From contig JACDGV010000008.1 of the NCBI GenBank assembly GCA_013821425.1, positions 33,698 to 97,697 of the forward strand: 64,000 nt of DNA, read 5' to 3'. Below the pieces are notes generated by a model. That model was given only the letters and a program-made list of their open reading frames with translations. It made no database searches and had not been told where the DNA came from. Within the stretch, counting starts at the first letter, position 1; each line of letters starts with the position of its first letter. This document shows positions 35,776 through 45,885 of the stretch, piece by piece. The DNA is from Nitrosospira sp. GTDB taxonomy: Bacteria > Pseudomonadota > Gammaproteobacteria > Burkholderiales > Nitrosomonadaceae. The position numbers were made by a program, and so were the translations under genes.

Positions 35776-36276
35776 TTATTTAACGTGGTTTAAGCGTACA
35801 TTAAATTCCTTGGCTTTGGATTCAATTGCGGCTGAAGTCCTGCCTAATCTTCGTGCTATTCGCCGTATCGGCATATTCTGCTCAGCGAGGTTTCTCAAGG
35901 TTCCGATCTGTTCCGTTGTCCAAACCGTGTGAGCATTGCAGGCGCCCTGCCACCCATACTGATTTCGCCGCTCACCCGCTCGTCGTTCAGGTTCTTCAGG
36001 TTCTTGTGGCAAGCTCTTGTTGTTGGCCTGATCTTGCCTGCACAGCTCCGTGACGATTTGACCGACCTTTTTTAGAGCAGAAGGAAATGAGCCATGAGCT
36101 TCATCGCCTTCAGCAAGAATACGAAGAAGCTCTATAAATTCTGGTCGAATATCGGGGGGAAGGGCTGCGATAAGCTTTTGGAGGACGAGATGCGATTGTT
36201 TAAGCTCATCAAGCCAGAGAGCGGAGGCGTCTTCTGCTGGCTGAGCTATTTTATCATCTGCTTTGGTTTCTCTCAT
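35776..36276 (-). CDS. Hypothetical protein with C-terminal SANT/HTH-like domain
   Basis: Protein of 166 residues of no family I can name. The N-terminal half is helical and acidic. The middle (PQEPEEPERRAGERRNQYG) is charged and probably disordered. The C-terminal 45 residues (WTTEQIGTLRNLAEQ, then IRRIARRLGRTSAAIESKA) look like a Myb/SANT or resolvase-type helix-turn-helix that scans DNA. It sits alone in the accessory stretch after the tRNAs. A regulatory role is inferred from the fold only. Confidence 0.6.
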   Translation of the reverse strand: MRETKADDKIAQPAEDASALWLDELKQSHLVLQKLIAALPPDIRPEFIELLRILAEGDEAHGSFPSALKKVGQIVTELCRQDQANNKSLPQEPEEPERRAGERRNQYGWQGACNAHTVWTTEQIGTLRNLAEQNMPIRRIARRLGRTSAAIESKAKEFNVRLNHVK

Positions 36277-37665
36277 TATTCAAGCCCTTTATGACGATCT
36301 AGAAGAAGATTTACCGTTGTCGTTGTCGCACCTGTTTCATGCCAGATGAATTCTTATTGCTTTACCCTTTCGATAGCAACAAAGAATATTCGCTTCTTCA
36401 AACTCTACTTCATCATTAACTTTCATGCCGTTACACTCGCGCGCGTACCAGCTTACTATTAGGCATTGAATGCGGCGTTTTAGATAGCTGTAAGATCTTA
36501 CAGGTGCTGAACCGCTAGGAATTATGTAGCCTTCAGTTGAGCGGGTCTTCATGTCAACTTTAGACATGGAGGTGAATATGAAGAGATGATTTAGCGAAGA
36601 ACAGATCATCGGAATTTTGCGTGAAGGGGAAAGTGACGGGGCAGTAATCCGAGACATCTGCCGCAAGCACAACATTACTGAGCAGACCTTTTCCCATTAG
36701 CGAGCCAAGCTTAGCGGCAGGGCTGCATCCAATGCACGCAGCTCAAAAACCCGGATAAGTTCGCAGTTACCAACTCAAGCAATCTGGCTAACCGCGAGCT
36801 CGATGCTTCACTTGTTGAGGTACGGGCTGATATCCTCGATTTGTTACCGGCACATTGCCAGGACTGGTTCGTGATTCGGTAATTCGTAATGGGAGGCGAG
36901 GCGAAGATATTGATCGAGAAATGGCGACAATTAATTTTATAACATGAGCGCCCACATTCTGCGCTCGGGCAATCGAGCCAGGCTGAAGCCAGCCGGCAGC
37001 AACAGAATCAGAATGATTGACCGGAAAGACTCACTTTTGAATTGCCTATAAAAAAAGGGGGCAGGTCAGTAGTGGAGAGGCTCCTCGCATGTTCGCCCCC
37101 GCCGTGTCTTCCCACCCCGTCTTATCTATGGAAAAACGCAGCAGAAACGCGCTTGGCATACACACGCATTGTCCGAAAACTGCGTCCTGCAGGGGCCGTG
37201 GACGCTTCGATTTGTGTGAGGTATCGTACAGACGTCACCTGCAAAGTCATTCAAGATAGGTAAAAGACGTGCCTGTAGTCAGCCTCCATGCCGAGTTAGG
37301 CCGCAATTGAACTGACCCCCTAGCTTTGCCTGAAATCAAGGTGTAACAAGCGGGTGATTAACTACACATTTTGATGTGATCGTTCGGGTATATCCCGCTC
37401 GATCAGACCCACTGAAACAAGACCAGTGGGGCCGGATGGTAACTCACTGCGGTTATACGATGATTCTACTGGTTATTTCGGCTTGGAGCCGAGTCGGCCA
37501 CGTCCATATATTTTCATCAAATACCAAAAGCGTGGCAACAATTCCGGACCTTATGCTGTTATGCTGACCTACGCCGAAACGGTGGAGTCATTCCAGGGCA
37601 TATACTGGGTTAAGGCCATCGTTCCTGGGGTTATGATTGGCTCCAATTGACCATCTGAACAAGAT
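36277..37665. other. Gene-poor accessory stretch before the eps locus
   Basis: About 1.4 kb with only short, unconvincing frames on both strands. An IS3 orfA remnant lies at 36578-36720. Frames around 37042-37263 and 37376-37650 have no recognisable protein character or good ribosome site. It probably represents decayed mobile DNA. Confidence 0.5.
36578..36720 (+). pseudogene. IS3-family transposase OrfA remnant
   Basis: Reading from ATG 36578 gives an IS3/IS911-type OrfA N-terminus: MKR, stop, then FSEEQIIGILREGES, IRDICRKHNITEQTFSH, stop, RAKLSG. Two in-frame stops (at codon 4 and after the TFSH position) and loss of the rest show that it is dead. The helix-turn-helix pattern CRKH-ITEQTF is diagnostic of this transposase family. 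Confidence 0.8.
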
Positions 37666-38454
37666 ATGAGTATCTCTTCCGTACATTCCGTTGATCATCT
37701 GCAACGTTATTTCCGTATTCTTCAGGAAGGCCTCGCCATACGCCGGCATTTTGACCTGTTGATATGGCTGCAGGGAGAGATGCAGCTTTACCTGCCCCAC
37801 GAAATCATGCTGGCGGCCTGGGGAGATTTTGACTCCGGCATTGTTCGCTATGATATTATTTCAGCGCTACCTGGAGTCAGGACAGCACACTCTGAACCGC
37901 CAGGGCTATCGCCGTTGCTCGCGGGCTTGTATACCCGCTGGGTCGAACTAGGAAGAACACCTTGTGTATCGGGCATTGACGACATTCGCCTGCTGCATGA
38001 GAATGGCGCTGCCTTGCAATGCTCATTCGGGAGAGCCTTGCAAGGCATGCGATCATCAGCTTTGCATGGTATCAGCGACAAGCGTGGACACGACGAATGC
38101 CTTTACGTAATTTTCAGCTCACAAGACGAATTTGACGATTCCACGCTTGGCTCAATGGAAATTCTGCTGCCCTACCTCGATGCCGCGTTCCGGCGAGTAG
38201 CGCCCCTGCCGCATCCTTTTAAGTCGCCCCTTTGTTCAGCTTATTCCGGGCGGGAGAACCATGGACTGAGCGAGCGCGAAACCCAGATAATGGAGTGGGT
38301 AAGGAAGGGCAAAACCAATGCCGAGATAGGTAGCATCCTGCGCATCAGTTCGTTTACGGTCAAAAACCATTTGCACCAGATATTCAGGAAGCTTGACGTA
38401 TATAATCGAATGCAGGCCGTTTCGAAAATCGAGCGCAGGCCCGGCAATGGCTGA
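37666..38454 (+). CDS. epsA: LuxR-type regulator of the XrtB exopolysaccharide locus (EpsA)
   Basis: Transcriptional regulator of 262 residues. The C-terminal LuxR/GerE helix-turn-helix reads LSERETQIMEWVRKGKTNAE, then SFTVKNHLHQIFRKLDVYNR (about 203-250). The N-terminal 190 residues match the architecture of the EpsA-type regulator found at the head of exosortase-B loci. It probably activates the genes that follow. Its stop overlaps the start of epsB by eight bases. Confidence 0.88.
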   Translation: MSISSVHSVDHLQRYFRILQEGLAIRRHFDLLIWLQGEMQLYLPHEIMLAAWGDFDSGIVRYDIISALPGVRTAHSEPPGLSPLLAGLYTRWVELGRTPCVSGIDDIRLLHENGAALQCSFGRALQGMRSSALHGISDKRGHDECLYVIFSSQDEFDDSTLGSMEILLPYLDAAFRRVAPLPHPFKSPLCSAYSGRENHGLSERETQIMEWVRKGKTNAEIGSILRISSFTVKNHLHQIFRKLDVYNRMQAVSKIERRPGNG

Positions 38455-39865
38455 AGCCAACCCTCCCTTTTCTGCTTCAACCGTTTCGACGGCCCGGAGC
38501 AGTGGTCCGCTAGGCAATAACATGCTCAGCGCTGTCGAAACTATCCTCGACCCTGCCGCCCTGACATTGTCACTCTGGCTTGTCAGTGCCAGCCTCGAAG
38601 GAGAGTTGCTTCCGCCGTACCTGATTCTGGCGGTTATCGTTTTCTCTATTACATTTCCTGGCACCTCGCGCCTGCAATCCTCAATTAAAGGCTTGGTGAT
38701 TGACGTTATCTATAGCTGGTTCTGGGTCGTGTTGCTACTGCTTTTTCTCGGTTTTGCAACGGGATACATCGCCCAATTCTCCAGCCAGGCGCTGATCACC
38801 TGGCTGTGGATCGCGCCTTTGACCCAGATCGGGGCCCACCTGGCGCTGCGCACTACTGCCCCTTATCTGTTGATGCTGCAAGGACCGCCGCAACGGGCCA
38901 TCATCGTGGGCATGAATGAACAGGGAGTTGCCCTCGCGAGCCGAATTCAAGAGACGCGCTATTCCAAAATCGAGCTGTCCGGCTTTTTTGATGACCGGGA
39001 CCAGAGCAGGCTTCATCAGGCAGGAGAAAGTCAACTGCTCGGCCGACTTCGCGAACTCCCCGGTTTTGTAAAGAATAAACGTATACAGTTCATTTATCTA
39101 TCGCTACCAATGGCGTCGCAGCCGCGCATTCTCCATGTGCTGGACGAGCTGAAAGACACTACGGCCTCAATATACTTCGTGCCCGACATGTTCGTCACCG
39201 ACCTTATCCAGGGCCGTAGCGGAGCAGTTTGCGGTACGCCCGTCATTTCTGTTTGTGAATCACCTTTCACCGGCTCAAACGGGATCATTAAACGGGCAAG
39301 CGATATCGTTCTTTCATTGCTGATCCTGGCCCTGATTTCGCCGCTTCTGCTGCTTATTGCCGCTGCCGTAAAACTGGATTCAGCCGGCCCCATCATTTTC
39401 AAACAACGCCGCTACGGCCTTGATGGAGAAGAAATCCTTGTGTATAAATTCCGCTCCATGCGCGTGTGCGAAGATGGCGGTGTCATCCGCCAAGCGCAAA
39501 AAGATGACGACCGCGTCACCCGCTTCGGGGCCTTCCTGCGCAGGAATTCGCTGGATGAACTGCCCCAGTTTGTCAACGTCCTGCAGGGGCGCATGAGCAT
39601 TGTGGGCCCGCGTCCTCATGCTGTAGCGCACAACGAGATCTATCGCAATCTGATAAAAGGCTACATGATCCGGCACAAAGTCAAGCCTGGAATTACCGGT
39701 TGGGCCCAAGTCAATGGCTACCGTGGCGAAACGCGGACGCTCGACAAGATGCAGGCCCGTATCGATCATGACCTGGATTACCTGCGCAACTGGTCATTGC
39801 GCCTCGATCTTCACATTATCGTAAAGACTATTGTGATAGTGTTAAAGGACCGGGCGGCATACTGA
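38447..39865 (+). CDS. epsB: Undecaprenyl-phosphate sugar phosphotransferase (EpsB)
   Basis: Initiating polyprenol-phosphate hexose-1-phosphate transferase of 472 residues in the inner membrane. Several N-terminal membrane helices are followed by a Rossmann-like CoA-binding domain ([18 protein letters not shown]). The C-terminal bacterial sugar transferase domain contains [52 protein letters not shown] and [10 protein letters not shown]. The start at 38447 is chosen because it overlaps the epsA stop and gives coupled translation. It loads the first sugar on the lipid carrier. Confidence 0.93.
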   Translation: MAEANPPFSASTVSTARSSGPLGNNMLSAVETILDPAALTLSLWLVSASLEGELLPPYLILAVIVFSITFPGTSRLQSSIKGLVIDVIYSWFWVVLLLLFLGFATGYIAQFSSQALITWLWIAPLTQIGAHLALRTTAPYLLMLQGPPQRAIIVGMNEQGVALASRIQETRYSKIELSGFFDDRDQSRLHQAGESQLLGRLRELPGFVKNKRIQFIYLSLPMASQPRILHVLDELKDTTASIYFVPDMFVTDLIQGRSGAVCGTPVISVCESPFTGSNGIIKRASDIVLSLLILALISPLLLLIAAAVKLDSAGPIIFKQRRYGLDGEEILVYKFRSMRVCEDGGVIRQAQKDDDRVTRFGAFLRRNSLDELPQFVNVLQGRMSIVGPRPHAVAHNEIYRNLIKGYMIRHKVKPGITGWAQVNGYRGETRTLDKMQARIDHDLDYLRNWSLRLDLHIIVKTIVIVLKDRAAY

Positions 39866-39987
39866 GTTTTAATCTCTGCCGTTATAGCTCTTCCGCCCTA
39901 TTGTTTGCATGTGCCGTTTCAGCTACCTTTGCAGGGGTCAAGATGGTAACTATTTGGTACTCGGGGGCTCTGGAAATATGAAGACAT

Positions 39988-41277
39988 TTGATGAAAAAAA
40001 AATTGCTGAAGTTACCCGACCGTTTTAGCCACTGGCTCGGGATTCCTGTCCTCATAGGCTTATCGCTAATTGCACAATACGCTGCGGCCGACGCGGGTGA
40101 CACGTTCAACCTGACGGTCGGTAGTACGCTCCTGTATGACAGCAACGTCTTTCGTTTGTCGCCTATCGCCAACCCGGCGTTTTTTACCGGCAAAGATACC
40201 AGATCCGATCAGGTCGTCACCTCATCGGCCACACTGAGTGTGAATAAGTTTTATTCAATGCAGCGGTTCGAGCTTAATGCCAGTCTTGTCGATAATCGTT
40301 ATAGCAATTTCGATTTTCTCAATTTTTTGGGCAAAAACGGTACAGCCGCGTGGCACTGGTCCCTCACTCCATATTTACACGGCAAATTAAGCGGCAGTCA
40401 CCGTGAAGCCCTAAACAACTTTGCGGATCTTACGGGGTTTCAGAACTCTACTAACCGCAATTTGCGTACCGATGACAACGTCCGTTTCGACGCCGTTCTC
40501 GAGCTAGACGGCGCATGGCGCATTATTGGCGGGGTCGCTTATGACGTCCGGAAGAACAGCCGGATTACCATTCAGGATTTTGATAACCGTGTTTTCTCCG
40601 TGGAAGGAGGCGTTCGTTATGAGCGTCCTTCCGGAAGTTCACTTACCTATAAAGTGAGAAGCGGATCCGGTGAGTTCTTTAAACGGGAGCAGCCTCTTGA
40701 GAACCAGCTTTTCGATACGCGTTTCGACGATATGGAGCATGACTTGCGGCTCCTGTGGCCCGTTACCGGCAAGGCTTCTATCGACGCCCGCGCCGGTTAT
40801 TTCACGCGTAAGCACGCTCACTTTCCGCAACGCGATTTCGATGGTTTTGTCGGTAACTTAAACCTTAACTGGGCCGTCACCGAAAAGACTCGTATCACCG
40901 CAAGCTGGGCGCGCAACCTGGGCAATTTTCAGACGGCGCCGAACTCCTTCTTAAATTCTCCTTTTTTTGATCGGTTTTCCAGTAGCTACGCCGCGACCCA
41001 CCATTTTTTCTTTTCGCCGGTCTGGCAGATCACGCGAAAGACAGCGCTGCGCCTTCGCTACGATTATATTTTGCGTGATTACCTTGGAGCAGTCATTTCT
41101 CTTCCTTCGGAACATCGTACCGACTCGCAGCACTCCGGCCTTATAGCACTGGACTGGCAACCATTGAACGCCCTTTTTATCAGCGGCGCCCTTCAGAGGG
41201 ACCATCGTAGTTCTAACGTCAGAGGCTTTAATTTCGACAGCGCCGCCGCCAGTATCTCGGCAAGAATTAACTTTTAA
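39988..41277 (+). CDS. epsL: Exopolysaccharide outer membrane beta-barrel protein (EpsL)
   Basis: Protein of 429 residues. It has a basic N-terminus and signal peptide ending near QYAAADAG, then alternating amphipathic beta-strands with many aromatic residues to a terminal ISARINF strand ending in Phe, as in outer-membrane barrels. The family is the EpsL-type protein of exosortase-B polysaccharide loci and is thought to take part in polymer export or modification at the outer membrane. Its place between epsB and epsD supports this. Confidence 0.87.
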   Translation: MMKKKLLKLPDRFSHWLGIPVLIGLSLIAQYAAADAGDTFNLTVGSTLLYDSNVFRLSPIANPAFFTGKDTRSDQVVTSSATLSVNKFYSMQRFELNASLVDNRYSNFDFLNFLGKNGTAAWHWSLTPYLHGKLSGSHREALNNFADLTGFQNSTNRNLRTDDNVRFDAVLELDGAWRIIGGVAYDVRKNSRITIQDFDNRVFSVEGGVRYERPSGSSLTYKVRSGSGEFFKREQPLENQLFDTRFDDMEHDLRLLWPVTGKASIDARAGYFTRKHAHFPQRDFDGFVGNLNLNWAVTEKTRITASWARNLGNFQTAPNSFLNSPFFDRFSSSYAATHHFFFSPVWQITRKTALRLRYDYILRDYLGAVISLPSEHRTDSQHSGLIALDWQPLNALFISGALQRDHRSSNVRGFNFDSAAASISARINF

Positions 41278-41520
41278 CGCTGAAAAAGGGAAGCTAAATC
41301 ATGGTGCGAAACCGCGTTGACGACTCTCCGTATTGCGTGTATATGGTTTTCTTACTCTCCGTGACGTATTTGTTGATTATATTGGCCGACTGACGCGGGA
41401 GGGCAGCCAGGGTCATGAGACGCAACAACCTGCTATCAAGATGTGCTACTTTTTTTCTGCTATATCAGGCTCTACCGCTGGATTGCCTGCAATCTACCTT
41501 TACTGGTTTACGAGAGATAA

Positions 41521-42504
41521 ATGCAAATCACCCTTAAACATTTAATACCTCCGGTACTGTTTCCATTGCTCGTGCTTGGGCTTGCGGCATGCAACGGCGA
41601 TGGGGAGGAAGCCGCAAAGCCGGCGACTCAGGTTGCCGCTAAAGTCAATTCCGGCGAAATTTCGGTGCACCAGCTCAACTACGTATTGTCACGAACACCC
41701 GGAGTCGGCGCCGCCAGCCCTGAAGCGGCGCCCCAGATTCGCCGTGAAGTTCTGGATAGAATAATTGATCAGGAGCTTGCGGTGGAACAGGCTATTGGTA
41801 AAAAACTCGACCGTTCGCCTGAAGTTCTTTTGGCCATCGAAAATGCGCGGCGTGAAATCCTCGCGCGAGCTTACGTTGAGCAAATAACCGCCGCGTCGTC
41901 TAAACCTACGGTCGACGAAGCAACGAAATACTACCACGAAAACCCCCAGCTCTTTGCCGAGCGCCGTATCTATAACATTCAGGAAATTGTTCTTCCCTCG
42001 GCGGCGGGGGTTGCAGAAGAATTGCAAGGAATGCTAAACGCCGGGAAGCCCATGGAAGACATCGCCAATTGGCTCAAAAGCAAGGACATAAAATTTGCGG
42101 CTGGTGGTGCGACGCGATCGGCCGAACAGATCCCGCTTGAGTTGCTGCCAAGGCTGCACCCCCTGAACGTTGGCCAGGGCCTGATTTTGCAGAGTCCGCA
42201 AACGATCACCGTGATGAGGCTCGCTGGCGCGCAATCGGTACCGGTTACCGAAGAAGCAGCATTGCCCCGTATTCAACAGTTTCTCGGCAATCAGCGTGCG
42301 GCGGAAGCCGCCAGGAAGGAACTGAATACGCTCAAGGCCAACGCTAACATTACCTATATGGGTGAGTTTGCCAACGCTGACTCCAGCGCCGCGTCCCGAA
42401 CTGTGACCGCCCCCGCTCCAGATGTATCGGATGATGCCTCGTCAGAATCCAACGTTTCTGCTGCTGATGTCGCGGTTGAGAGAGGCGTCGCCGGTTTAAG
42501 GTAA
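41521..42504 (+). CDS. epsD: EpsD-family peptidyl-prolyl cis-trans isomerase, lipoprotein
   Basis: SurA/PpiC-like protein of 327 residues. A signal peptide ends in lipobox LAAC, and the SurA-N-like segment EVLDRIIDQELAVEQAIGKK follows. The rotamase-like domain (YHENPQLFAERRIYNIQEIV) is shorter than in canonical PpiC. A Ser/Ala-rich tail closes it. GAGAG precedes the ATG by five bases. It probably helps fold or assemble the export machinery in the periplasm. Confidence 0.88.
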   Translation: MQITLKHLIPPVLFPLLVLGLAACNGDGEEAAKPATQVAAKVNSGEISVHQLNYVLSRTPGVGAASPEAAPQIRREVLDRIIDQELAVEQAIGKKLDRSPEVLLAIENARREILARAYVEQITAASSKPTVDEATKYYHENPQLFAERRIYNIQEIVLPSAAGVAEELQGMLNAGKPMEDIANWLKSKDIKFAAGGATRSAEQIPLELLPRLHPLNVGQGLILQSPQTITVMRLAGAQSVPVTEEAALPRIQQFLGNQRAAEAARKELNTLKANANITYMGEFANADSSAASRTVTAPAPDVSDDASSESNVSAADVAVERGVAGLR

Positions 42505-42549
42505 AAGACCGCAAATCCATTTCAATCTATTAGAGGAAATTTAATATCC

Positions 42550-43347
42550 ATGACTCAAGCTCTGATTCGGACACTGATCCTTTTCCTTGCCCTGTTTGCT
42601 ACGAAAGTCGCTGCGGGGGACAACCTTGACTATCCGCTTGGCGCGGGCGACGTCTTGCGTATCCAGGTCTTCCAGAACCCTGATCTCACGACGGAAACGC
42701 GCGTGTCCGAGAATGGTTCGATAACATATCCTCTGATCGGCGACGTTGAAGTGGGGGGCCTTCCTATTGCTTCTGCGGAAAAGAAGATTGCCGCCGCGCT
42801 CAAAGACGGCGGCTTTGTAAAGCAACCGCAAGTTAACATCATTCTTCTGCAGATGCGAGGCAGCCAGGTGAGCGTTTTCGGTCAAGTCAACCGTCCGGGG
42901 CGGTTCCCCCTCGAAACTCTCAGCCGTGTCAGCGACATGCTCGCCATCGCGGGAGGGGTTGCGCCGACTGGCGACGATGTTGCCATTGTCACAGGGTCGC
43001 GCAACGGCAAGCCCTTTCGCAGAGTGATTGACATTCCAGCGCTCTATCTTGGAGAAGGTTCGGATGAGGATATGATTCTCGCCGGGGGCGACGTCGTCTA
43101 TGTCCATCGGGCGCCGGTTTTCTATATCTACGGTGAGGCTCAGCGCCCGGGTGCTTATCGCATCGAGCGCGGCATGACCATAATGCAAGCCCTGGCCCAA
43201 GGTGGGGGCCCTACCCTGCGTGGTAGCGAGTGGAGGCTGCGGCTTCATCGGCAGAACGAGGACGGTGACGTAAAGAAACTCTCGCCAAAAATGACCGATG
43301 CCGTCCAGCCCAACGACATCCTTTATGTGCGGGAAAGCATCTTCTGA
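42550..43347 (+). CDS. epsE: Polysaccharide export protein (EpsE, Wza-like)
   Basis: Export protein of 265 residues with a signal peptide ending at VAAG. The poly-export domain starts with YPLGAGDVLRIQVFQNPDL and is followed by SLBB repeats (VSVFGQVNRPGRFPL and FYIYGEAQRPGAYRI). It would form the periplasmic/outer-membrane channel for the polymer. No lipobox cysteine is visible, unlike E. coli Wza. epsF starts 15 bases on. Confidence 0.93.
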   Translation: MTQALIRTLILFLALFATKVAAGDNLDYPLGAGDVLRIQVFQNPDLTTETRVSENGSITYPLIGDVEVGGLPIASAEKKIAAALKDGGFVKQPQVNIILLQMRGSQVSVFGQVNRPGRFPLETLSRVSDMLAIAGGVAPTGDDVAIVTGSRNGKPFRRVIDIPALYLGEGSDEDMILAGGDVVYVHRAPVFYIYGEAQRPGAYRIERGMTIMQALAQGGGPTLRGSEWRLRLHRQNEDGDVKKLSPKMTDAVQPNDILYVRESIF

Positions 43348-43362
43348 TAACGGGTAGACCTT

Positions 43363-44784
43363 ATGACAGCTAAACAATTTCTACTCATCCTTCGAGCCCG
43401 CTATAAGGTCGCGATCTTCACCTTGCTTTTCATCGTGGCCGTCACACTGACAGTGAGCATGCTTTTGCCCAAGCAATACACCGCCAGCACTGCTGTGGTG
43501 ATAGACGTAAGATCACCCGATCCCCTTGCGGGGATGGTGCTGCCAGGTTTTGCGAATCCCGCATACATGGCCACACAGATGGACATCATAAATAGTGACC
43601 GCGTGGCGCAGAGGGTGGTCAAGCTTCTGCGTATGGATGAAAGCCCAGCCATCCGCGAGCAATGGCTTGAAGCGACAAAAGGCGAAGGGGTCTTGACGGT
43701 TTGGCTGGCTGGTTTGTTGAAGAGAAAGCTTGATGTCAATCCGTCGCGCGACAGCAACGTCATCTATATCGAATACAGCGGTGTTGACCCTGCCTTTGCT
43801 ACAGCGGTAGCCAACGCCTTCGCACAGGCCTACATCGATGTTAACCTCGAACTTAAGGTCGAACCTGCGCGCCAGCACGCAAGCTGGTTTGAAGATCAGA
43901 CCGGAATTCTGCGGGACAGGCTTGATAAGGCCCGGCGGACGCTTTCCGCCCGCCAGCAGGAGACCGGAATTATCGCGGTTGATGAGCGCCTTGACCATGA
44001 AGTGGCCAAGCTAAACGAGCTTTCAACGCAATTAACCATCGTTCAGGCTCAAACTTCCGACAGCAGCAGCAAGCGCAAATCCGCTGAGAACCCTGAAACG
44101 CTGAACGAGGTAATGCAAAACCCATTAATCAATAGTCTGAAATCCGACATCGCGCGCCTTGAGGCCAAGCTTCAGGAAAGCAACGTTAATCTCGGTAAAA
44201 ATCACCCGCAAACGCAACGTGCCCAGTCTGAACTTGCCTCCCTCAGGAACAGGCTGGCTCGCGAGACACGGCAGGTTCATAGCAGCATCAGCACATCCTA
44301 TCACGTCGGTAAAGAAAAGGAGAGCGAGCTACTCGAAGCGATAGAAAGGCAAAAAAAACATGTACTTGATCTGAACAGGCAGCGCGACCAGCTTAGTGTG
44401 TTGCAACGGGATGTGGAGGCTGCCCAGCGCGACTTCGAAGGAATTAGCCAGCGTTCCGCTCAAACACGGCTTGATAGCCTTGCGGTCCAGACCAACATCA
44501 CGCTGCTAAACCCAGCTTCAATACCTACCGAGCACTCTCGCCCCAGAACTTTTCTCAACGTACTAATCTCGATCTTTCTTGGCACGTTGCTCGGAGTGGG
44601 TCTTGCATTGGCGGTGGAGCTTCTGAACCGCCGCGTGCGTTCGGTGGACGACCTCGTGGAAGTCATCGGAGCACCCATGCTGGGGACGATTCCATCCAGG
44701 GCGCGTCCAGATTCTCGTCAAAAGCCGAAAAGACTATTTAATCGCGGCGCGCCAAGGCGAGCAATAGGAATGGAAGCTCCATAA
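43363..44784 (+). CDS. epsF: Chain-length determinant protein (EpsF, Wzz-like)
   Basis: Polysaccharide co-polymerase of 473 residues. Two membrane helices flank a periplasmic domain: VAIFTLLFIVAVTLTVSMLL near the N-terminus and VLISIFLGTLLGVGLALAVE near residue 400. The region between 180 and 360 is a long coiled coil with LDKARRTLSARQQETGII. The Wzz domain motif PRTFLNVL lies just before the second helix. It sets polymer length with the cognate EpsG kinase, encoded next. Confidence 0.92.
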   Translation: MTAKQFLLILRARYKVAIFTLLFIVAVTLTVSMLLPKQYTASTAVVIDVRSPDPLAGMVLPGFANPAYMATQMDIINSDRVAQRVVKLLRMDESPAIREQWLEATKGEGVLTVWLAGLLKRKLDVNPSRDSNVIYIEYSGVDPAFATAVANAFAQAYIDVNLELKVEPARQHASWFEDQTGILRDRLDKARRTLSARQQETGIIAVDERLDHEVAKLNELSTQLTIVQAQTSDSSSKRKSAENPETLNEVMQNPLINSLKSDIARLEAKLQESNVNLGKNHPQTQRAQSELASLRNRLARETRQVHSSISTSYHVGKEKESELLEAIERQKKHVLDLNRQRDQLSVLQRDVEAAQRDFEGISQRSAQTRLDSLAVQTNITLLNPASIPTEHSRPRTFLNVLISIFLGTLLGVGLALAVELLNRRVRSVDDLVEVIGAPMLGTIPSRARPDSRQKPKRLFNRGAPRRAIGMEAP

Positions 44785-44803
44785 CATTGACCGGAATTGA
44801 ACC

Positions 44804-45736
44804 ATGAACCCAGTTAGCAGTACCTTTCCTACCATTAAGCGGAAACAGGGCCCCATTTCAGGGGAAGCCCATATACATGGCAAACCCCACGTAGCTTCCC
44901 GCATCCATAGCTCGATCGGGGCAATTCTCGTTGATAGCGGACGGCTGACTCCGGAAAATACCGAGCGCATCCTTCAGCTGCAAATAGAGCAGAATCAACG
45001 GTTCGGCGACGCCGCCGTCAAATTGGGGCTTCTCTCTCAAGAGGACATCCGGTTTGCCCTGTCGCGGCAGTTCGATTATTTATACCTTCCGGAGAGCGAC
45101 ACCAGCCTGAACCATGAGCTGGTAACAGCCTACAAACCGTTCAGCCCTGTCGCGGAAAAATTGCGCGGTCTGCGCAGTCAATTGATGTTGCGGTGGTATA
45201 ACGCCGAAACGCGCCGGAACGGCCTCGCTATCATGAGTCCAGGTTTAGGCGAAGGCCGCAGCTTTATCGCGGCGAATCTGGCTATCGTCTTCTCCCAGCT
45301 CGGCGAGCGCACTTTGCTCATCGATGGCGACCTCCGGAACCCCCGCCAGCATCAGTTGTTTAAATTAAGTAATGGTGGTGGTCTGTCAGGCATGCTCTCT
45401 GGCCGTAACGGTACCGAGGCAATCTCGCGCGTGTCACCCTTGCCGGGGCTTTCGGTATTGCCCGCAGGGGCGGTGCCCCCTAATCCACAAGAGCTTATCG
45501 GGCGTTCTCTCTTTGCGGAACTACTGCAATTACTCATCCGAGATTTTGACGTAGTCATCCTGGATACCCCGGCTGCAAGCGAATACGCCGAAGCGCAGAC
45601 AATCGCCGTAGGTACCGGCGCCGCTCTTATGCTCGCACGAAAAAACCATAGCGCAGTGTCGGAGATGAGCAAACTGACCTTCGGCCTCACGGAAACCCAT
45701 GTCAATCTGGTAGGCTCGATATTGAATGATTTTTGA
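44804..45736 (+). CDS. epsG: Chain-length regulator tyrosine kinase-like protein (EpsG)
   Basis: BY-kinase-like P-loop protein of 310 residues. An N-terminal MshEN-like helical region (GAILVDSGRLTPENTERILQ) precedes the nucleotide-binding domain. Walker A reads SPGLGEGRSFIAANLA, with Arg where Lys is usual, and Walker A-prime reads RTLLIDGDLRNPRQHQLF. Walker B is FDVVILDTPAA. There is no tyrosine-rich C-terminal cluster. It pairs with EpsF as in other capsule and EPS loci. Whether it is an active kinase is uncertain because of the Arg. Confidence 0.9.
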   Translation: MNPVSSTFPTIKRKQGPISGEAHIHGKPHVASRIHSSIGAILVDSGRLTPENTERILQLQIEQNQRFGDAAVKLGLLSQEDIRFALSRQFDYLYLPESDTSLNHELVTAYKPFSPVAEKLRGLRSQLMLRWYNAETRRNGLAIMSPGLGEGRSFIAANLAIVFSQLGERTLLIDGDLRNPRQHQLFKLSNGGGLSGMLSGRNGTEAISRVSPLPGLSVLPAGAVPPNPQELIGRSLFAELLQLLIRDFDVVILDTPAASEYAEAQTIAVGTGAALMLARKNHSAVSEMSKLTFGLTETHVNLVGSILNDF

Positions 45737-45788
45737 TCAAGAGAAGTCATCGGACGGGGAAAGGCCGGCGCATAAGTCGGCTGTTTGG

Positions 45789-45806
45789 CAACGTTTCAGA
45801 ACGTTG
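45789..45806. terminator. Weak palindrome between convergent epsG and vanZ
   Basis: CAACGT-TTCAGA-ACGTTG in the 150-base space between converging genes. It has no clear T tract and is listed only as a possible termination or pausing site. Confidence 0.25.
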
Positions 45807-45885
45807 GCGTAGAGAATGCTTGGGCACGCATTAAACTGTATGCTTATCCTTTTGCAGATGCGACAGGCTGAGCCATAAGCCTTAC

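Noticed and set aside
36337..36675. 112-codon minus-strand frame
   Set aside because: It runs antisense over the IS3 orfA remnant and has no recognisable protein features.
37426..37650. 74-codon plus-strand frame before epsA
   Set aside because: No family likeness and no ribosome site; it may be decayed but I cannot support it as a gene.
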